Notes: a model not told the origin generated them from the letters alone. 64,000 nt of DNA from an uncultured Gemmiger sp. (GCA_944388145.1 CALXHQ010000002.1:299950-363949); one strand, 5' to 3'; positions 34,121 through 43,201 are shown, numbered from the stretch's first letter. Made by a program: numbers and translations.

Positions 34121-35569
34121 TTATTCGTGCCGGATGGCTTCCAGCGCGCTGATCTTTACGGCGCGGCTGGCCGGCAGGATGCCGGCCACCAGCCCGATCA
34201 GGGTGGAGAAGGCCAGTGCCAGCAGCACCAGCCAGGGGGGCACCACCGACACGGCAGACCCGCTGCCCATGTAGATGCCGCCGATGCTGCTGATCACGCC
34301 GGACATATCACCGCCGGCGCCGAACATTGCCAAAATGGCCGAAAGATTGTTCAGCACAAAGCTGGCCAACAGGCTGACCAGTACGCCCACCACACCGCCG
34401 ATCAGGCCGATAAAGCCCGACTCGATCAAAAACATCGAGCGGATCTTGCCCAGGGCGCAGCCCAGCACCTTCATGATGCCAATCTCCCGGGTACGCTCAT
34501 AGATGGCCATGGTCATGGTGTTGATGATGTTCAGCGCCGCCACCAGCAGGCTGAAGGCCGCCAGGCAGCCCAGGATCAGCATCAGCTGGGCCACCTGTTC
34601 CTGCATGGCCTCCCGCTGCTGGGTCATCGAGTAGGTGGTAAAACCAATGTCCTGGATGGCCTCATCCACTTTTTCCACATTGTCCATGTCGTCCACCTTG
34701 ACATAGACGGTATCGTAGGTGCTGCCGCCCGAACCGGTGTCCACGTCGGCCAGTTCCTCGTACTCCTTGGTCAGTTCCTTCAGGTCCTGGATGCGCAGGA
34801 TAAAGCTGGACTGGGTCCACCAGCCTTTGGAGGTATCGGGGTTGATGCTGCCCACCACCTTCAGCTGATAGGTTTTTTCTTTGGGGTTCTCGGTATCGCC
34901 GTTGGAGAGCGTCAGGGTCAGGTCGTCCTTCAGCACATCCACAAAGGGCGGCAGCAGGTTGCCCATGGCATCGGTCTGGCCGTAATAGCGGTAACGGTTG
35001 GCGGACGACGGGCTTTTGCGGGTATCCTGAAAGTTGTAGCCGGTCTGCTCGCACACCAGCACCGGGATCACATCCCGCCCATAGTTGCCGGTATCGGACA
35101 GCCAGTCGCCGCTGGCCAGGGTAAAGCCCATCTCGCTCAATGCGTCGGAATAGACGCCCACCATGTTGTACAGCCCAAGGGTGGAGTACCGGCCGTTGTT
35201 GCCGGCGGTGATGGCACCGTTCAGGCTGTATGGCTGGTAGAAGGGGGTGGCGGTAACCACATGGTCCATCTTGAGGAAATCCTCGATCATGGCATCGTCC
35301 AGCACCGCACGCTCGTCGCTGGTGCCGCCCACCGTGGTTCCGCCAATGGACACCGCGTAGCCGCTGCCGCCGCCGTAGACCTCAATCTGGGTCAGGTCGC
35401 CCCAGCTGGCCAGCATTTCCTCGTTGGCCTGGTTCATGGCCAGGCCAAAGCTGATCATCACAATGATCAGGCAGGTACCCACCGCCACGCCGATGACGGT
35501 CAGGGCGGTGCGGCCCTTGCGCCGGGCCAGGTTTCTGGCCGCCAACGCAAACAGATCAGAGATCTTCAT
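34121..35569 (-). CDS. MacB/FtsX-like ABC transporter permease
   Basis: A 482-residue permease. One N-terminal membrane segment (about 22-44) after MKISDLFALAARNLARRKGRTALTV (typical of MacB-type permeases), a large extracytoplasmic domain of about 270 residues, then three membrane segments (about 325-350, 375-405, 435-465) and the C-terminal IGLVAGILPASRAVKISALEAIRHE. The ATG at 35569 lies inside the end of the upstream gene (14-bp overlap) with GGAGG 7 nt ahead. Together with the ATPase at 37311 it forms an ABC exporter-like complex. Such systems move lipoproteins, peptides or antibiotics, or transmit signals; the cargo here is unknown. Confidence 0.88.
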   Translation of the reverse strand: MKISDLFALAARNLARRKGRTALTVIGVAVGTCLIIVMISFGLAMNQANEEMLASWGDLTQIEVYGGGSGYAVSIGGTTVGGTSDERAVLDDAMIEDFLKMDHVVTATPFYQPYSLNGAITAGNNGRYSTLGLYNMVGVYSDALSEMGFTLASGDWLSDTGNYGRDVIPVLVCEQTGYNFQDTRKSPSSANRYRYYGQTDAMGNLLPPFVDVLKDDLTLTLSNGDTENPKEKTYQLKVVGSINPDTSKGWWTQSSFILRIQDLKELTKEYEELADVDTGSGGSTYDTVYVKVDDMDNVEKVDEAIQDIGFTTYSMTQQREAMQEQVAQLMLILGCLAAFSLLVAALNIINTMTMAIYERTREIGIMKVLGCALGKIRSMFLIESGFIGLIGGVVGVLVSLLASFVLNNLSAILAMFGAGGDMSGVISSIGGIYMGSGSAVSVVPPWLVLLALAFSTLIGLVAGILPASRAVKISALEAIRHE

Positions 35570-36983
35570 CCTCGTCCTCCAGCATGGCCAATGCCTTGGC
35601 CTTGCGCTTTTTGCGCACCACCACAACGACGATCAGGACAACAACCACCACAGCCGCGGCGATCAGCACCCAGCCGAACACCGGCATGCCGGTGGGGGTG
35701 TCCTCCGGCATCGTCATGCCGGGGTCCATCATTGTGGGATCATCGTAAACCGGCATCTCCTGCACGGTGGTGGCAAAGTCCTGGGTCAGGGTTTTGGTGG
35801 TGCCGTCGGCAGCCTCGTAGGTCAGGGTGATGGTTCCGGACAGCTCACCCGCCTGCTGGGGGGTCAGGTCAAAATCCACGCTGTTCTCAGTGCCGGGGTT
35901 GACGTTGCCGATGTACTGATTGGACACCGACACGCCCAGGTTCTCGCCGGCAATGCTGGCCTCCAGGTTGGCCACAGCATCCCGGCCCTTGTTGACCACG
36001 TTGACGGTGACCGAGGTGGTCTCGCCCAGGAAGATGCTGTCCGACAGTTCAACGCTGGTGATCTCAAAGCGGTCGGGCTGGGTGATGGGCACCGAGATGG
36101 TGCCCGTGCCGGTAACTGCGGTGCCGCTCTCGGCACCGACGCCGGACAGGTTCACCGTGATGTTGGCCACGCCGCCGGTGAAGGCCGCGCTGGGCAGCAC
36201 CTGGAAGCTGATGTGTTGCAGCGACCCGGGGCCCATGGTTCCCACATAGGTGGACAGGCTGCCGCCGGTGAGGGTGATGCCGTCGGGCAGGCTGACCGAG
36301 ACAATCACATCGGACAGGCTCTCATCGCCGGCGGTGGCGTAGGCCGCAATATCCAGCGTGAAGGGGTTGCCGGCGGTGACGGCCTCGGTGCCGTAGCTGG
36401 ACTCCCGCATCAGCAGGCTGGGGGTCTTGGGGGCCTCCTCCTCGGCGACACACTGGCCCAGGGTGGGGGCCAGCTGCTGCATGGCCATCGAGGTGTTCTG
36501 GTAGCTCAGATTGACATTGAAGGTGTTGCCGCCGCCGTTGAAGATCACATCCCGGAACAGCAGCACATAGGTATAGTAGGGGCCGTCCGCATCCTCGGCC
36601 TGGAACAGCTGACTGACCTCGGCGGGGCCGGTGAAGGTAAAGATGGTGGAATCCACCCGGGCAACGATCTCGTCCGCGGTCACGTTGTAGGTGGCGGCGG
36701 GGTGATCCACCATGCGCAGGATCACATTGATGCGGTCGCCCTCATGCACCTCGGTCACCTCGCCGCCGGCGGGGGTGGTGACCACTGCCTCCGTGACGTA
36801 GACGCCGCCGGTGCTGGCCGGGCCGGGGGTGGGCGCCGGCGAGGTTTCCGGCGGGGTCTGGTCCTGAACCTGGTCCTGGGGCAGGGCGGTATCCGTACCA
36901 GCGGCCAGCGCAGGCAGGCAGAAGGTCCCGGCCCACAGCATCAGGGCGAGGCCGAAAGATACGATGCGCAAAGGTTTTTTCAC
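35556..36983 (-). CDS. exported accessory protein of the ABC module (CARDB-like repeats)
   Basis: A 475-residue protein with a signal peptide (residues 1-28, ending in LPALAAG), a Pro/Gln/Thr-rich stretch, then about three Ig-like beta domains, two of which resemble CARDB/S-layer-type domains (SVELSDSIFLGETTSVTVNVVNKGRDAV). A membrane segment at about 435-460 and a basic then acidic cytoplasmic tail (RKKRKAKALAMLEDEDEDL) follow, so it is membrane anchored with a large external part. Start is GTG at 36983 after AAGGAGG. It sits between ATPase and permease genes and overlaps the latter, pointing to a physical partnership, perhaps as an adaptor like that of MacA. No enzyme motif seen. Confidence 0.78.
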   Translation of the reverse strand: MKKPLRIVSFGLALMLWAGTFCLPALAAGTDTALPQDQVQDQTPPETSPAPTPGPASTGGVYVTEAVVTTPAGGEVTEVHEGDRINVILRMVDHPAATYNVTADEIVARVDSTIFTFTGPAEVSQLFQAEDADGPYYTYVLLFRDVIFNGGGNTFNVNLSYQNTSMAMQQLAPTLGQCVAEEEAPKTPSLLMRESSYGTEAVTAGNPFTLDIAAYATAGDESLSDVIVSVSLPDGITLTGGSLSTYVGTMGPGSLQHISFQVLPSAAFTGGVANITVNLSGVGAESGTAVTGTGTISVPITQPDRFEITSVELSDSIFLGETTSVTVNVVNKGRDAVANLEASIAGENLGVSVSNQYIGNVNPGTENSVDFDLTPQQAGELSGTITLTYEAADGTTKTLTQDFATTVQEMPVYDDPTMMDPGMTMPEDTPTGMPVFGWVLIAAAVVVVVLIVVVVVRKKRKAKALAMLEDEDEDL

Positions 36984-37310
36984 GGGAGATTCCTCCTTGT
37001 GTTTTTACTTCTATCGAAATCAGGGTGTATCCGATCCATCAAACGTGCTGAGAAATTCGCTGAAAAGCGGCGAATACAGGGCGCGAAACCGCAGGAATCC
37101 TTGATATATTCCAAGGTTGAGCAACGCAGTAGACACTGCTTTTTAGTAGAGTTAGACAGTGCCGGGGGATCTTTCAGATATATCCCAGCAAACAACATGG
37201 AACAGCGGGGTTGGCGGGTGTTTTCTCCACCCGGCGGGGCGACGTGGCCCGTGCTGCCATTCTCCGCCAATGCCGGGCAAAAGGCAGCCGGTCTTTGCCC
37301 GCTGCCGGCA
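36984..37310. other. 327-bp gap inside the ABC module
   Basis: No gene is supported here. It is less GC-rich than its surroundings and contains an inverted repeat CCTTG...CAAGG (37099-37116) and a small GCAGT-loop-ACTGC hairpin followed by T5 on the plus strand (37126-37144). No clear -35/-10 pair was found for the exported-protein gene, so it may depend on readthrough from the ATPase gene. Confidence 0.4.
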
Positions 37311-38129
37311 CTACGCCTGCCCGGCGATGGCCTTTTTGACCGCCTTGGCAGTCTCTTTGGCCGCTTTGGCGGCGGCCTCCTCCGCCTCAATCTGCTTCAG
37401 CTGGGCGGCCAGCTCAGCACGGTTTTTCTCCTTCACATCCTCCGGCTGCACCACATCGGACTGCACCCGGCCGTCCAGGATGGTGATGATCCGGTCGGCA
37501 CAGGCCGCCAGCGACGGCTCATGGGTGACCATCACAAAGGTAATCTGGTCCTTTTTGGACATTTCCAGCATGCGCAGCAGCACCTGACGGCTGGTTTTCG
37601 AGTCCAGGTTGCCGGTGGGCTCGTCGGCAAAAATCACCTTCGGCTTGCTGACAAAGGCCCGGGCGATGCCCACCCGCTGCTGCTGGCCGCCGCTCATCTC
37701 GGTGGGCAGATGGTTCATGCGGCTGGCCAGGCCCATGTTTTTCAGTTCCTGCCGGGCCAGGGCCATCCGCTTGCGCCGCCCCATGCCCTTGAACATCAGT
37801 GGCAGGGCCACATTCTCCGCCGCCGTCATGCTGGGCAACAGGTTGTAGCTCTGAAAGATAAAGCCCAGGTGCGCCTGGCGGAAGGCCGCCAGCTCGTTTT
37901 CGGTCATGGCGCTGATCTCATGCTTGCCGATAAAGACCTTGCCCCGGGTGGGTTTTTCCAATCCGGCCAGCTGGTTCAGCAGGGTGGATTTACCGCTGCC
38001 GGACTGGCCCACAATGCAGCAGAACTCGCCCTTTTCCACGCTGATATTCACATCGTTCAGGGCCACAACGCGCTCGGTGCCCACTGCGTAGACCTTGCGC
38101 AGCCCCTGGGTGCGAATGATCGGTGCCAT
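37311..38129 (-). CDS. MacB/LolD-type ABC transporter ATPase
   Basis: A 272-residue ATPase of the MacB/LolD (o228) class. Walker A GQSGSGKST near residue 41, Q-loop FIFQSYNLLPSM, signature SGGQQQR, Walker B VIFADEPTGNLD and switch His in MVTHEPSLA are intact. The last 50 residues are a Lys/Ala/Glu-rich extension that may be helical. The ATG at 38129 follows AAGGAGGA. It is the first gene of a three-gene leftward unit with the exported accessory protein and the permease. It powers an efflux or signalling machine of unknown cargo. Confidence 0.92.
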   Translation of the reverse strand: MAPIIRTQGLRKVYAVGTERVVALNDVNISVEKGEFCCIVGQSGSGKSTLLNQLAGLEKPTRGKVFIGKHEISAMTENELAAFRQAHLGFIFQSYNLLPSMTAAENVALPLMFKGMGRRKRMALARQELKNMGLASRMNHLPTEMSGGQQQRVGIARAFVSKPKVIFADEPTGNLDSKTSRQVLLRMLEMSKKDQITFVMVTHEPSLAACADRIITILDGRVQSDVVQPEDVKEKNRAELAAQLKQIEAEEAAAKAAKETAKAVKKAIAGQA

Positions 38130-38288
38130 CGGCCGTCCTCCTTTGCCTGCCGGGCCCCGCGCAGCGCGCCGGGGACCCGGGATGATATCGTCTCTATCAT
38201 ACCATACACGGCGTTTAATAGGAAGCGCAAAAGATGTAAATTTTTGCGGCCGCACGCAGAGCCTCCGCAGCCTTTGCAAAATTTTCAC

Positions 38289-38317
38289 GTGACAGCGGCT
38301 GTCCGGTATGGTATACT
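38289..38317 (+). promoter_or_regulatory. promoter of the exported-protein gene at 38394
   Basis: GTGACA (38289-38294), 17-bp spacer, TATACT (38312-38317), 77 bp before the ATG. Confidence 0.65.
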
Positions 38318-38393
38318 AGGGAAGCTTATTACAAAAAAGTATCAAATGTGTATCGGCGCGCTGCGCCATTGGTTGGAGGTGCCAGGTTCATCC

Positions 38394-39554
38394 ATGAAGA
38401 TCCGCTGTCTGCCCGGCCTGCTGGCGGGGGCCGCCCTGTTGGCCGCCCTTGTGCTGCCGGCCTCGGCCGAGGGATACGATACCACACTGGATTCGCTTTC
38501 CCGGCTGCAAACACTGGCCGAAAGCTATGCCGAGACAAGTAACGCCGAGGACGACCCCATCGAGCTGACCCTTTCCTACACCAGGACCGGCGTGTACAAC
38601 GACAAAATTTGGACGTTTACCGCCGGCCCCCGGGACCCGGAATTTGAGAGCTATGTCAGCCAGAACGACCCCGGCCTGGCCGCCCTGCAGGCGGCGGGCA
38701 CGGTGGATACCCCCGCCGGCACGGTGGATTTTGCCCACCTGCTGGCCTCGATGAACCTGGTCTACCGGGGGCTGCCCATCACCGGCAGCTGGGGCGGCGA
38801 CTGCATGCAGCTGGCACAGCAGTACGGGGGCCAGGCCGCCGACGCCGAGGGCTACGCCAGCCTGATGGCCGGCAGCTTTGACCAGGACGGGTCCGAGAGC
38901 ACCTTCAGCGGCGCCGACCTGAACGCCGATCTGGACAGCATCCTGATCGGCGCCCAGCTGACCAAGGGGGCCGACCTGGCAGGGCTGATCCAGAACTATT
39001 ACAGCGGTATCAGCGAGCATGACCGTGCCTACCAGTTCATTGCGCTGAGCTTTGGCAGTGTGGACACCGGCAACACCCAGGCGTTCCGCCAGAAGGTATA
39101 CGACACGCTGGTGGGGGACACCGGCATGCAGCTGCTGTTGTACTTGAACGGCATGATGGATTCCTCCACCTGGACGGTGCAGGAGCAGTACGTGCCTGCC
39201 CTGCAGGGCGCCTGCTATGTGTTTGCCGACTATCTGGCCAGCGCTGTGGGCAACGAGCGGGTGGACGGCAGCGGCGATACCCTGATGATGACAATGGCCA
39301 GCCAGGCGCTGAGCGAGGCGCTGGCTGAGATGGGGGATCAGCAGGCCGCCAACGCGGTGCAGAGCAATGCCGCCCAGGGCGAGGCGTCCTCTCAGCAGAG
39401 CAGCAGCAGTGTCTCCTCGGTGCTGACAAGCGCCGCCAGCACGCTGCAAAGCGGCTTCAGCCTGCAAATCTTCCAGATCGTTCTGCTGGTGATCGGCGCC
39501 GGGGCGTTGTTGCTGCTGCTGATCTCCATTGCGATGCTGGTCCGCCGCCGCTGA
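38394..39554 (+). CDS. exported, C-terminally anchored protein of unknown function
   Basis: A 386-residue protein with a signal peptide (MKIRCLPGLLAGAALLAALVLPASA), an external domain of about 310 mostly helical residues, a Ser/Gln-rich linker (about 315-340), one membrane segment near the end (IFQIVLLVIGAGALLLLLISIAMLV) and a short RRR tail. No catalytic motif or known family is recognised. GGAGG lies 14 nt before the ATG; an in-frame GTG at 38379 overlaps that site and is less likely. It is divergent from the ABC module at 34121-38129 and could be functionally linked, but that is only suggested by position. Confidence 0.72.
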   Translation: MKIRCLPGLLAGAALLAALVLPASAEGYDTTLDSLSRLQTLAESYAETSNAEDDPIELTLSYTRTGVYNDKIWTFTAGPRDPEFESYVSQNDPGLAALQAAGTVDTPAGTVDFAHLLASMNLVYRGLPITGSWGGDCMQLAQQYGGQAADAEGYASLMAGSFDQDGSESTFSGADLNADLDSILIGAQLTKGADLAGLIQNYYSGISEHDRAYQFIALSFGSVDTGNTQAFRQKVYDTLVGDTGMQLLLYLNGMMDSSTWTVQEQYVPALQGACYVFADYLASAVGNERVDGSGDTLMMTMASQALSEALAEMGDQQAANAVQSNAAQGEASSQQSSSSVSSVLTSAASTLQSGFSLQIFQIVLLVIGAGALLLLLISIAMLVRRR

Positions 39555-39576
39555 CCCCGCCCAACACAAACAAACA

Positions 39577-39618
39577 CAGCGCCGTGCTTTCCCGGGAAAG
39601 CACGGCGCTGTACTTTTT
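39577..39618 (+). terminator. terminator of the exported-protein gene
   Basis: A perfect 17-bp stem (39577-39593 with 39594-39610, almost no loop) followed by TACTTTTTG. Confidence 0.85.
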
Positions 39619-39670
39619 GCTGTTTTCTGGCAGGTGAACAGGGCCCCGTCCGGGCGGCCCGTCCGCCGGG

Positions 39671-40747
39671 TTACAGTTCGATCTTGCCGAAGGCGAAATC
39701 CTCACCGGCATCGTCATGGATGCGGCCGGTGCGGGCCGGGGCATGGGGCTGCGCAGAGGGGTCCCGGGGGGCGGCGGCAAACTCCCGCTCGGGCACATGG
39801 CTGCCCCGGTTGCCGGGCCGTCCGCCGCGTCCGCCACGACCGCTGCGGCTGCCTTCACGGCCGCCGCGGTAACCGCCGGACCGCCCGCCGCGTCCGCCAC
39901 GGCCATTGTCGCGGCCGCCGCGGCGATTGCGGCGGCTCTCCCGGTCGGGCAGGTTGCAGGCATCCGGGTCGGTGGAATAGATCACCACGCGCCGGTCGGT
40001 GCCTTCGCCCTTGCTCTCGCTGCGCACGCCGTCGATGGCGGCGATGGCGGTATGGATCAGGTGGCGCTCATAGGGGTTCATCGGCTCCATCTCATAGTAG
40101 CAGCCGGTGCGCTTGACCCGCTCGGCGATACGGCCGGCCAGGGCAGCCAGGTCATCCTCCCGCTTGCCGCGGTAGCCGGCCACGTCCAGCCCCAGCTTGA
40201 CGTAGTCGCCCTCCATCCGGTTGACCACCAGGCTGGTCAGATAGCTCAGGCTCTCCATCGTCTCGCCGCGGCGGCCGATCAGCACCCCCACGTGGTCGCC
40301 CTTGATGCGCAGGATGGTAGCCTCGCCTTTTTTCACAGCGGCAAACTCCAGGTTGGACGCCCCCATCTTCTCACAGATGGGCTTGAGATAGTCCACCGCT
40401 GCCTGAAGGCGGGCATCGGCGGCGATGTCCAGCGGCTGTTCCTCCTGGGCGGCGGGGGCTGCTTCCGGCCGGGCCGGTGCCTCGGCAGGGGCGGGGGCCG
40501 TCTCCGGCGCAGCGGGGGCGGGCGTGGCCGCAGGAGCGGCGGGGGCGGCGGGCGCCTCAACAGCGGCGGCCGCCGGCTCCTCCACCGTCACCCGCACCCG
40601 GGCCGGGATGGACTTGAACAGCTTTTTCACCGGAAAATCCAGCACCTCATAGCTGACGTTGATGTCATCCCGATCGACCCCCAGGGCGTCGCAGGCGGCC
40701 TGCACCGCCTGTTCAACCGTCTTGCCGGTCATTTCGATCTCACGCAT
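39671..40747 (-). CDS. khpB: KhpB/Jag RNA-binding protein with RGG-rich tail
   Basis: A 358-residue protein. Residues 1-52 are the Jag_N domain, 53-105 an Ala/Pro/Glu linker, 106-190 a KH domain with the nucleic-acid loop GRRG (VLIGRRGETMESL), and 195-258 an R3H domain (PYERHLIHTAIAAIDGVRSES). The last 90 residues are full of RGG/RGGR repeats. KhpB binds RNA together with KhpA and affects cell elongation and division in Gram-positives. The RGG tail is far longer than in the usual Jag and is a typical disordered RNA-binding sequence. Its start is 3 bp after the yidC stop, so translation is coupled. Confidence 0.92.
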   Translation of the reverse strand: MREIEMTGKTVEQAVQAACDALGVDRDDINVSYEVLDFPVKKLFKSIPARVRVTVEEPAAAAVEAPAAPAAPAATPAPAAPETAPAPAEAPARPEAAPAAQEEQPLDIAADARLQAAVDYLKPICEKMGASNLEFAAVKKGEATILRIKGDHVGVLIGRRGETMESLSYLTSLVVNRMEGDYVKLGLDVAGYRGKREDDLAALAGRIAERVKRTGCYYEMEPMNPYERHLIHTAIAAIDGVRSESKGEGTDRRVVIYSTDPDACNLPDRESRRNRRGGRDNGRGGRGGRSGGYRGGREGSRSGRGGRGGRPGNRGSHVPEREFAAAPRDPSAQPHAPARTGRIHDDAGEDFAFGKIEL

Positions 40748-40750
40748 GAC

Positions 40751-41845
40751 TTATTTACCTCCCTTTTTGCGTTTTTTGCCTTTTTCATTCTGCTGCGCTT
40801 CCAGCTCGGCGCGCTCAGCGTCGGTCAGGGGGCGGGTGCGCTCGTCCTTGTACTTTTCTTCGTCCAATGCGCGGGCGCGTTCCAGGCGCAGGCGGTTCAG
40901 CTCCGCCTCGTCCACCTTTTTGGTGACCTCCTGGCCCTGCTCCACCACAACGACCTCTTTCTTGGCCTTTTTGGCAAGGCGTTTGGCAGCCAGCTCCTCC
41001 TCATACTGTGCCTTGAACTTTTCCGGGCTGTAGAAGGTGTGGGTCAGGATAGACTGCAGGATCATGCAGACATTGGAGGTGGTGTAGTACAGCGAGAAGC
41101 AGACCGGCAGCGTGAAGCACATGTAGGCGAACAGCAGGTTCATGATCCACATGGTGATCTTCATGCCGCCCTGCATCTGGGCCTGCTGGCCGTTCATCCG
41201 GTTGACGATGAAGTTGGAGGCAAACACCGTGATGGTGGCCAGAATGGGGAACACCAGCAGCGGCGTGAGGGTAAAGCCGGTGGTGGTGGCAATGTTCATG
41301 CCGAACAGATTGGTGTTGAAGTCCTGGATAGCGGTCAGCTGGTCGGCGCTGAACACCCCCGCCGCCGAGGCAAGCACCGTCTGGGTGCCGTTCTGGATGG
41401 CCTCAATGATCTGAGTCTCGGCCATATAGCCGTTGGTGATGCCCAGGGCCTCGCAGGCGGCGGCCACCGTATCGGTGGAGATGCCCAGGATGTAGCGCAT
41501 GGGGTAGTAGACCACCTGGATGATGCCGAACAGCACCAGCAGGTTGAGGATCATGGGCAGGCAGCCGGACATGGGGTTGTACCCATACTCCTGCTGGAAC
41601 TTCATCATTTCCTCATTGAGTTTCTGCTGGTTGTTTTTGTATTTCTGCTGGATCTCGTTGAGCATCGGGGTGAAAACCGACATCTTGGCCATCGACTTCT
41701 GCTGCTTGATGGCGATGGGCAGCGTGACGGCGCGGATCAGCACCGTGAAGAGGATCATGGTCAGGCCGTAGTTGCCGATGAAGTTGTACATGATCCGCAT
41801 CAGGGGTCCGAAGATGAAAGAGAGGAAACCAAGGATCTGTGTCAT
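40751..41845 (-). CDS. yidC: YidC/OxaA membrane protein insertase
   Basis: A 364-residue insertase. The first hydrophobic segment (about 3-40) is followed by the groove helix with the conserved Arg in LFTVLIRAVTLPIAIKQQ, the cytoplasmic helical hairpin (MAKMSVFTPMLNEIQQKYKNN) and about four further membrane segments. The C-terminus is Lys/Arg/Glu-rich, as expected for ribosome contact. No lipobox is present. The periplasmic loop (130-190) is longer than in short Bacillus forms. The ATG at 41845 follows AGGACAG. It inserts membrane proteins with or without SecYEG. It belongs to the rpmH-rnpA-yidD-yidC-khpB cluster. Confidence 0.93.
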   Translation of the reverse strand: MTQILGFLSFIFGPLMRIMYNFIGNYGLTMILFTVLIRAVTLPIAIKQQKSMAKMSVFTPMLNEIQQKYKNNQQKLNEEMMKFQQEYGYNPMSGCLPMILNLLVLFGIIQVVYYPMRYILGISTDTVAAACEALGITNGYMAETQIIEAIQNGTQTVLASAAGVFSADQLTAIQDFNTNLFGMNIATTTGFTLTPLLVFPILATITVFASNFIVNRMNGQQAQMQGGMKITMWIMNLLFAYMCFTLPVCFSLYYTTSNVCMILQSILTHTFYSPEKFKAQYEEELAAKRLAKKAKKEVVVVEQGQEVTKKVDEAELNRLRLERARALDEEKYKDERTRPLTDAERAELEAQQNEKGKKRKKGGK

Positions 41846-41963
41846 AGTCTGTCCTATTCTGCCCCGCCTGCGCACAGGGCCTGTATTTTACTGCTCGGAA
41901 CCCCCAGGCTGCGCAGCGCAGGGGGACGGTCGTTCAGGGATCTATATGATGCGGCAAGATGCG

Positions 41964-42236
41964 CTATTTTTCCCGGGTAAGGCGGCGGTCGGGGCTTGTC
42001 CAGCGGCCTTTGGGCGGCACCGGGTCATACCCGAAGCGGCCAAAGGGGTTGCACCGCGCGATCCGCCACAAAGCCAGCAGCCCGCCCTTGACAAGGCCAT
42101 GGGCGGCAAGGGCCTCCGCCGCGTACTGGCTGCAGGTGGGGGTGAACCGGCAGTGGTGCCCCAAACGGGGGCTGAGGTATTTCTGGTACAGCCGGATCAG
42201 CCGGATCAGCGGCCGGGTCAGCAGCGGGGGGCTCAC
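41964..42236 (-). CDS. yidD: YidD membrane insertion efficiency factor
   Basis: A 90-residue protein with the family pattern [46 protein letters not shown]. Three conserved Cys are present. The start overlaps the rnpA stop by 4 bp. It helps YidC-dependent insertion; it binds the membrane by an amphipathic N-terminal helix. Confidence 0.93.
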   Translation of the reverse strand: MSPPLLTRPLIRLIRLYQKYLSPRLGHHCRFTPTCSQYAAEALAAHGLVKGGLLALWRIARCNPFGRFGYDPVPPKGRWTSPDRRLTREK

Positions 42237-42613
42237 GGCCGGACGGCCGGGGGGTCGGCGGCCGGGCCGGCGGCGCGGGCCCGGTCGGGCAGGCCGGCGG
42301 CGCGCAGCAGCTTGGCCAGCGTGCGGCTGACCTGGGTGCTTTTCAGTTTGGGGGTCACGGCGCGGGCCACCAGGATGACATCGTACCCGCCGATATTGGG
42401 GTCCAGGTGCTCGGCCAGGGCGGCACGCATCACCCGGCGGGCGCGGTTGCGCTGCACGGCGCCGCCCACTTTTTTGGTGGCGGTCAGACCGATGCGGGTG
42501 TGGCCCACCCGATTTTTGGCCACGTACAGCACCAGCTGCGGGTGGACGTAGCTTTTGCCCCGGGCATACACCCGGGAAAACTCCTTGTTTTTGCAGATGG
42601 TGCGGTAACGCAT
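42233..42613 (-). CDS. rnpA: ribonuclease P protein component
   Basis: A 126-residue basic protein with the RNase P motif [12 protein letters not shown] (usual RNR...R) and the N-terminal [22 protein letters not shown]. It is slightly extended by a Pro/Ala-rich C-terminus. AGAAAGG precedes the ATG at 42613; upstream in-frame codons lack family sequence. It binds the RNase P RNA to mature tRNA 5' ends. Confidence 0.93.
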   Translation of the reverse strand: MRYRTICKNKEFSRVYARGKSYVHPQLVLYVAKNRVGHTRIGLTATKKVGGAVQRNRARRVMRAALAEHLDPNIGGYDVILVARAVTPKLKSTQVSRTLAKLLRAAGLPDRARAAGPAADPPAVRP

Positions 42614-42684
42614 GGCAAGCCTTTCTGGACAGCGGGTGGGGCGGCAGCAGCCGCAGCTTTGAAAAAAGGCTGCCGAACGGTCAG

Positions 42685-42732
42685 ACACAGAGCAAAAGCC
42701 GCCGGCAAAACCGGTATGCCTTTGCTCTGTGT
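42685..42732 (-). terminator. rpmH-rnpA intergenic stem-loop
   Basis: ACACAGAGCAAA (42685-42696) and its complement (42721-42732) enclose a smaller GC hairpin. It lies in the 242-bp gap between rpmH and rnpA. The T6 run on the minus strand comes about 20 nt later, so it is more likely an RNA processing or attenuation site than a full terminator. Confidence 0.5.
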
Positions 42733-42855
42733 GCGACCAGGATCAGCAGCCTGAAAGTGGTTTCGGTGGATCGACTGACATTGAGCCTGCGCATTTTGCA
42801 ACCCGAGAACCTGTTTTGTTTGTTGCGGCAATGCCGCAGAGAAATTGCCCGGCGC

Positions 42856-42990
42856 TCAGACGGTCAGGCTCTTGCGGCCCTTGGCACGGCGGGCATTGAT
42901 GACCTTGCGGCCGTTCTTGCTGGCCATGCGCTTGAGGAAGCCGTGAACAACGCTGCGCTGACGCTTCTTGGGCTGGAAAGTCCGTTTCAT
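42856..42990 (-). CDS. rpmH: ribosomal protein bL34
   Basis: A 44-residue protein, [18 protein letters not shown] at the start and [13 protein letters not shown] at the end, the standard L34 pattern. A ribosome site AGGAGGA lies before the ATG and a strong promoter at 43075-43104. Length is normal. Confidence 0.95.
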   Translation of the reverse strand: MKRTFQPKKRQRSVVHGFLKRMASKNGRKVINARRAKGRKSLTV

Positions 42991-43074
42991 AATTCATATC
43001 CTCCTGTCCCGATTTTGGGGTTTGATTTCGATGCCTGGGCTACGCCCCATCGAGGGACAGCCTTGCAGACTATG

Positions 43075-43104
43075 ATTATACTGCATTCCGTCCTGTTTTG
43101 TCAA
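43075..43104 (-). promoter_or_regulatory. rpmH promoter
   Basis: Minus strand TTGACA (43099-43104), 18-bp spacer, TATAAT (43075-43080): consensus hexamers, as expected for a ribosomal protein gene. Confidence 0.88.
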
Positions 43105-43201
43105 CACCCAAATGCAGTTTTTTTGGCAGTTGTTCGTGTTTTTTGGCAGCCGGGCAACATCTTGTTGTCCGCCGGGGCCGCCGCCACCAGATGCCGGGCC
43201 T

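Noticed and set aside
35424-38393. A long plus-strand frame reaching into the gene at 38394
   Set aside because: The real protein starts at the signal peptide at 38394. The upstream part is opposite the ABC module genes and has shadow composition.
43000-43200. Replication origin beside rpmH
   Set aside because: No TTATCCACA-type boxes and no dnaA gene; only a strong rpmH promoter is seen.
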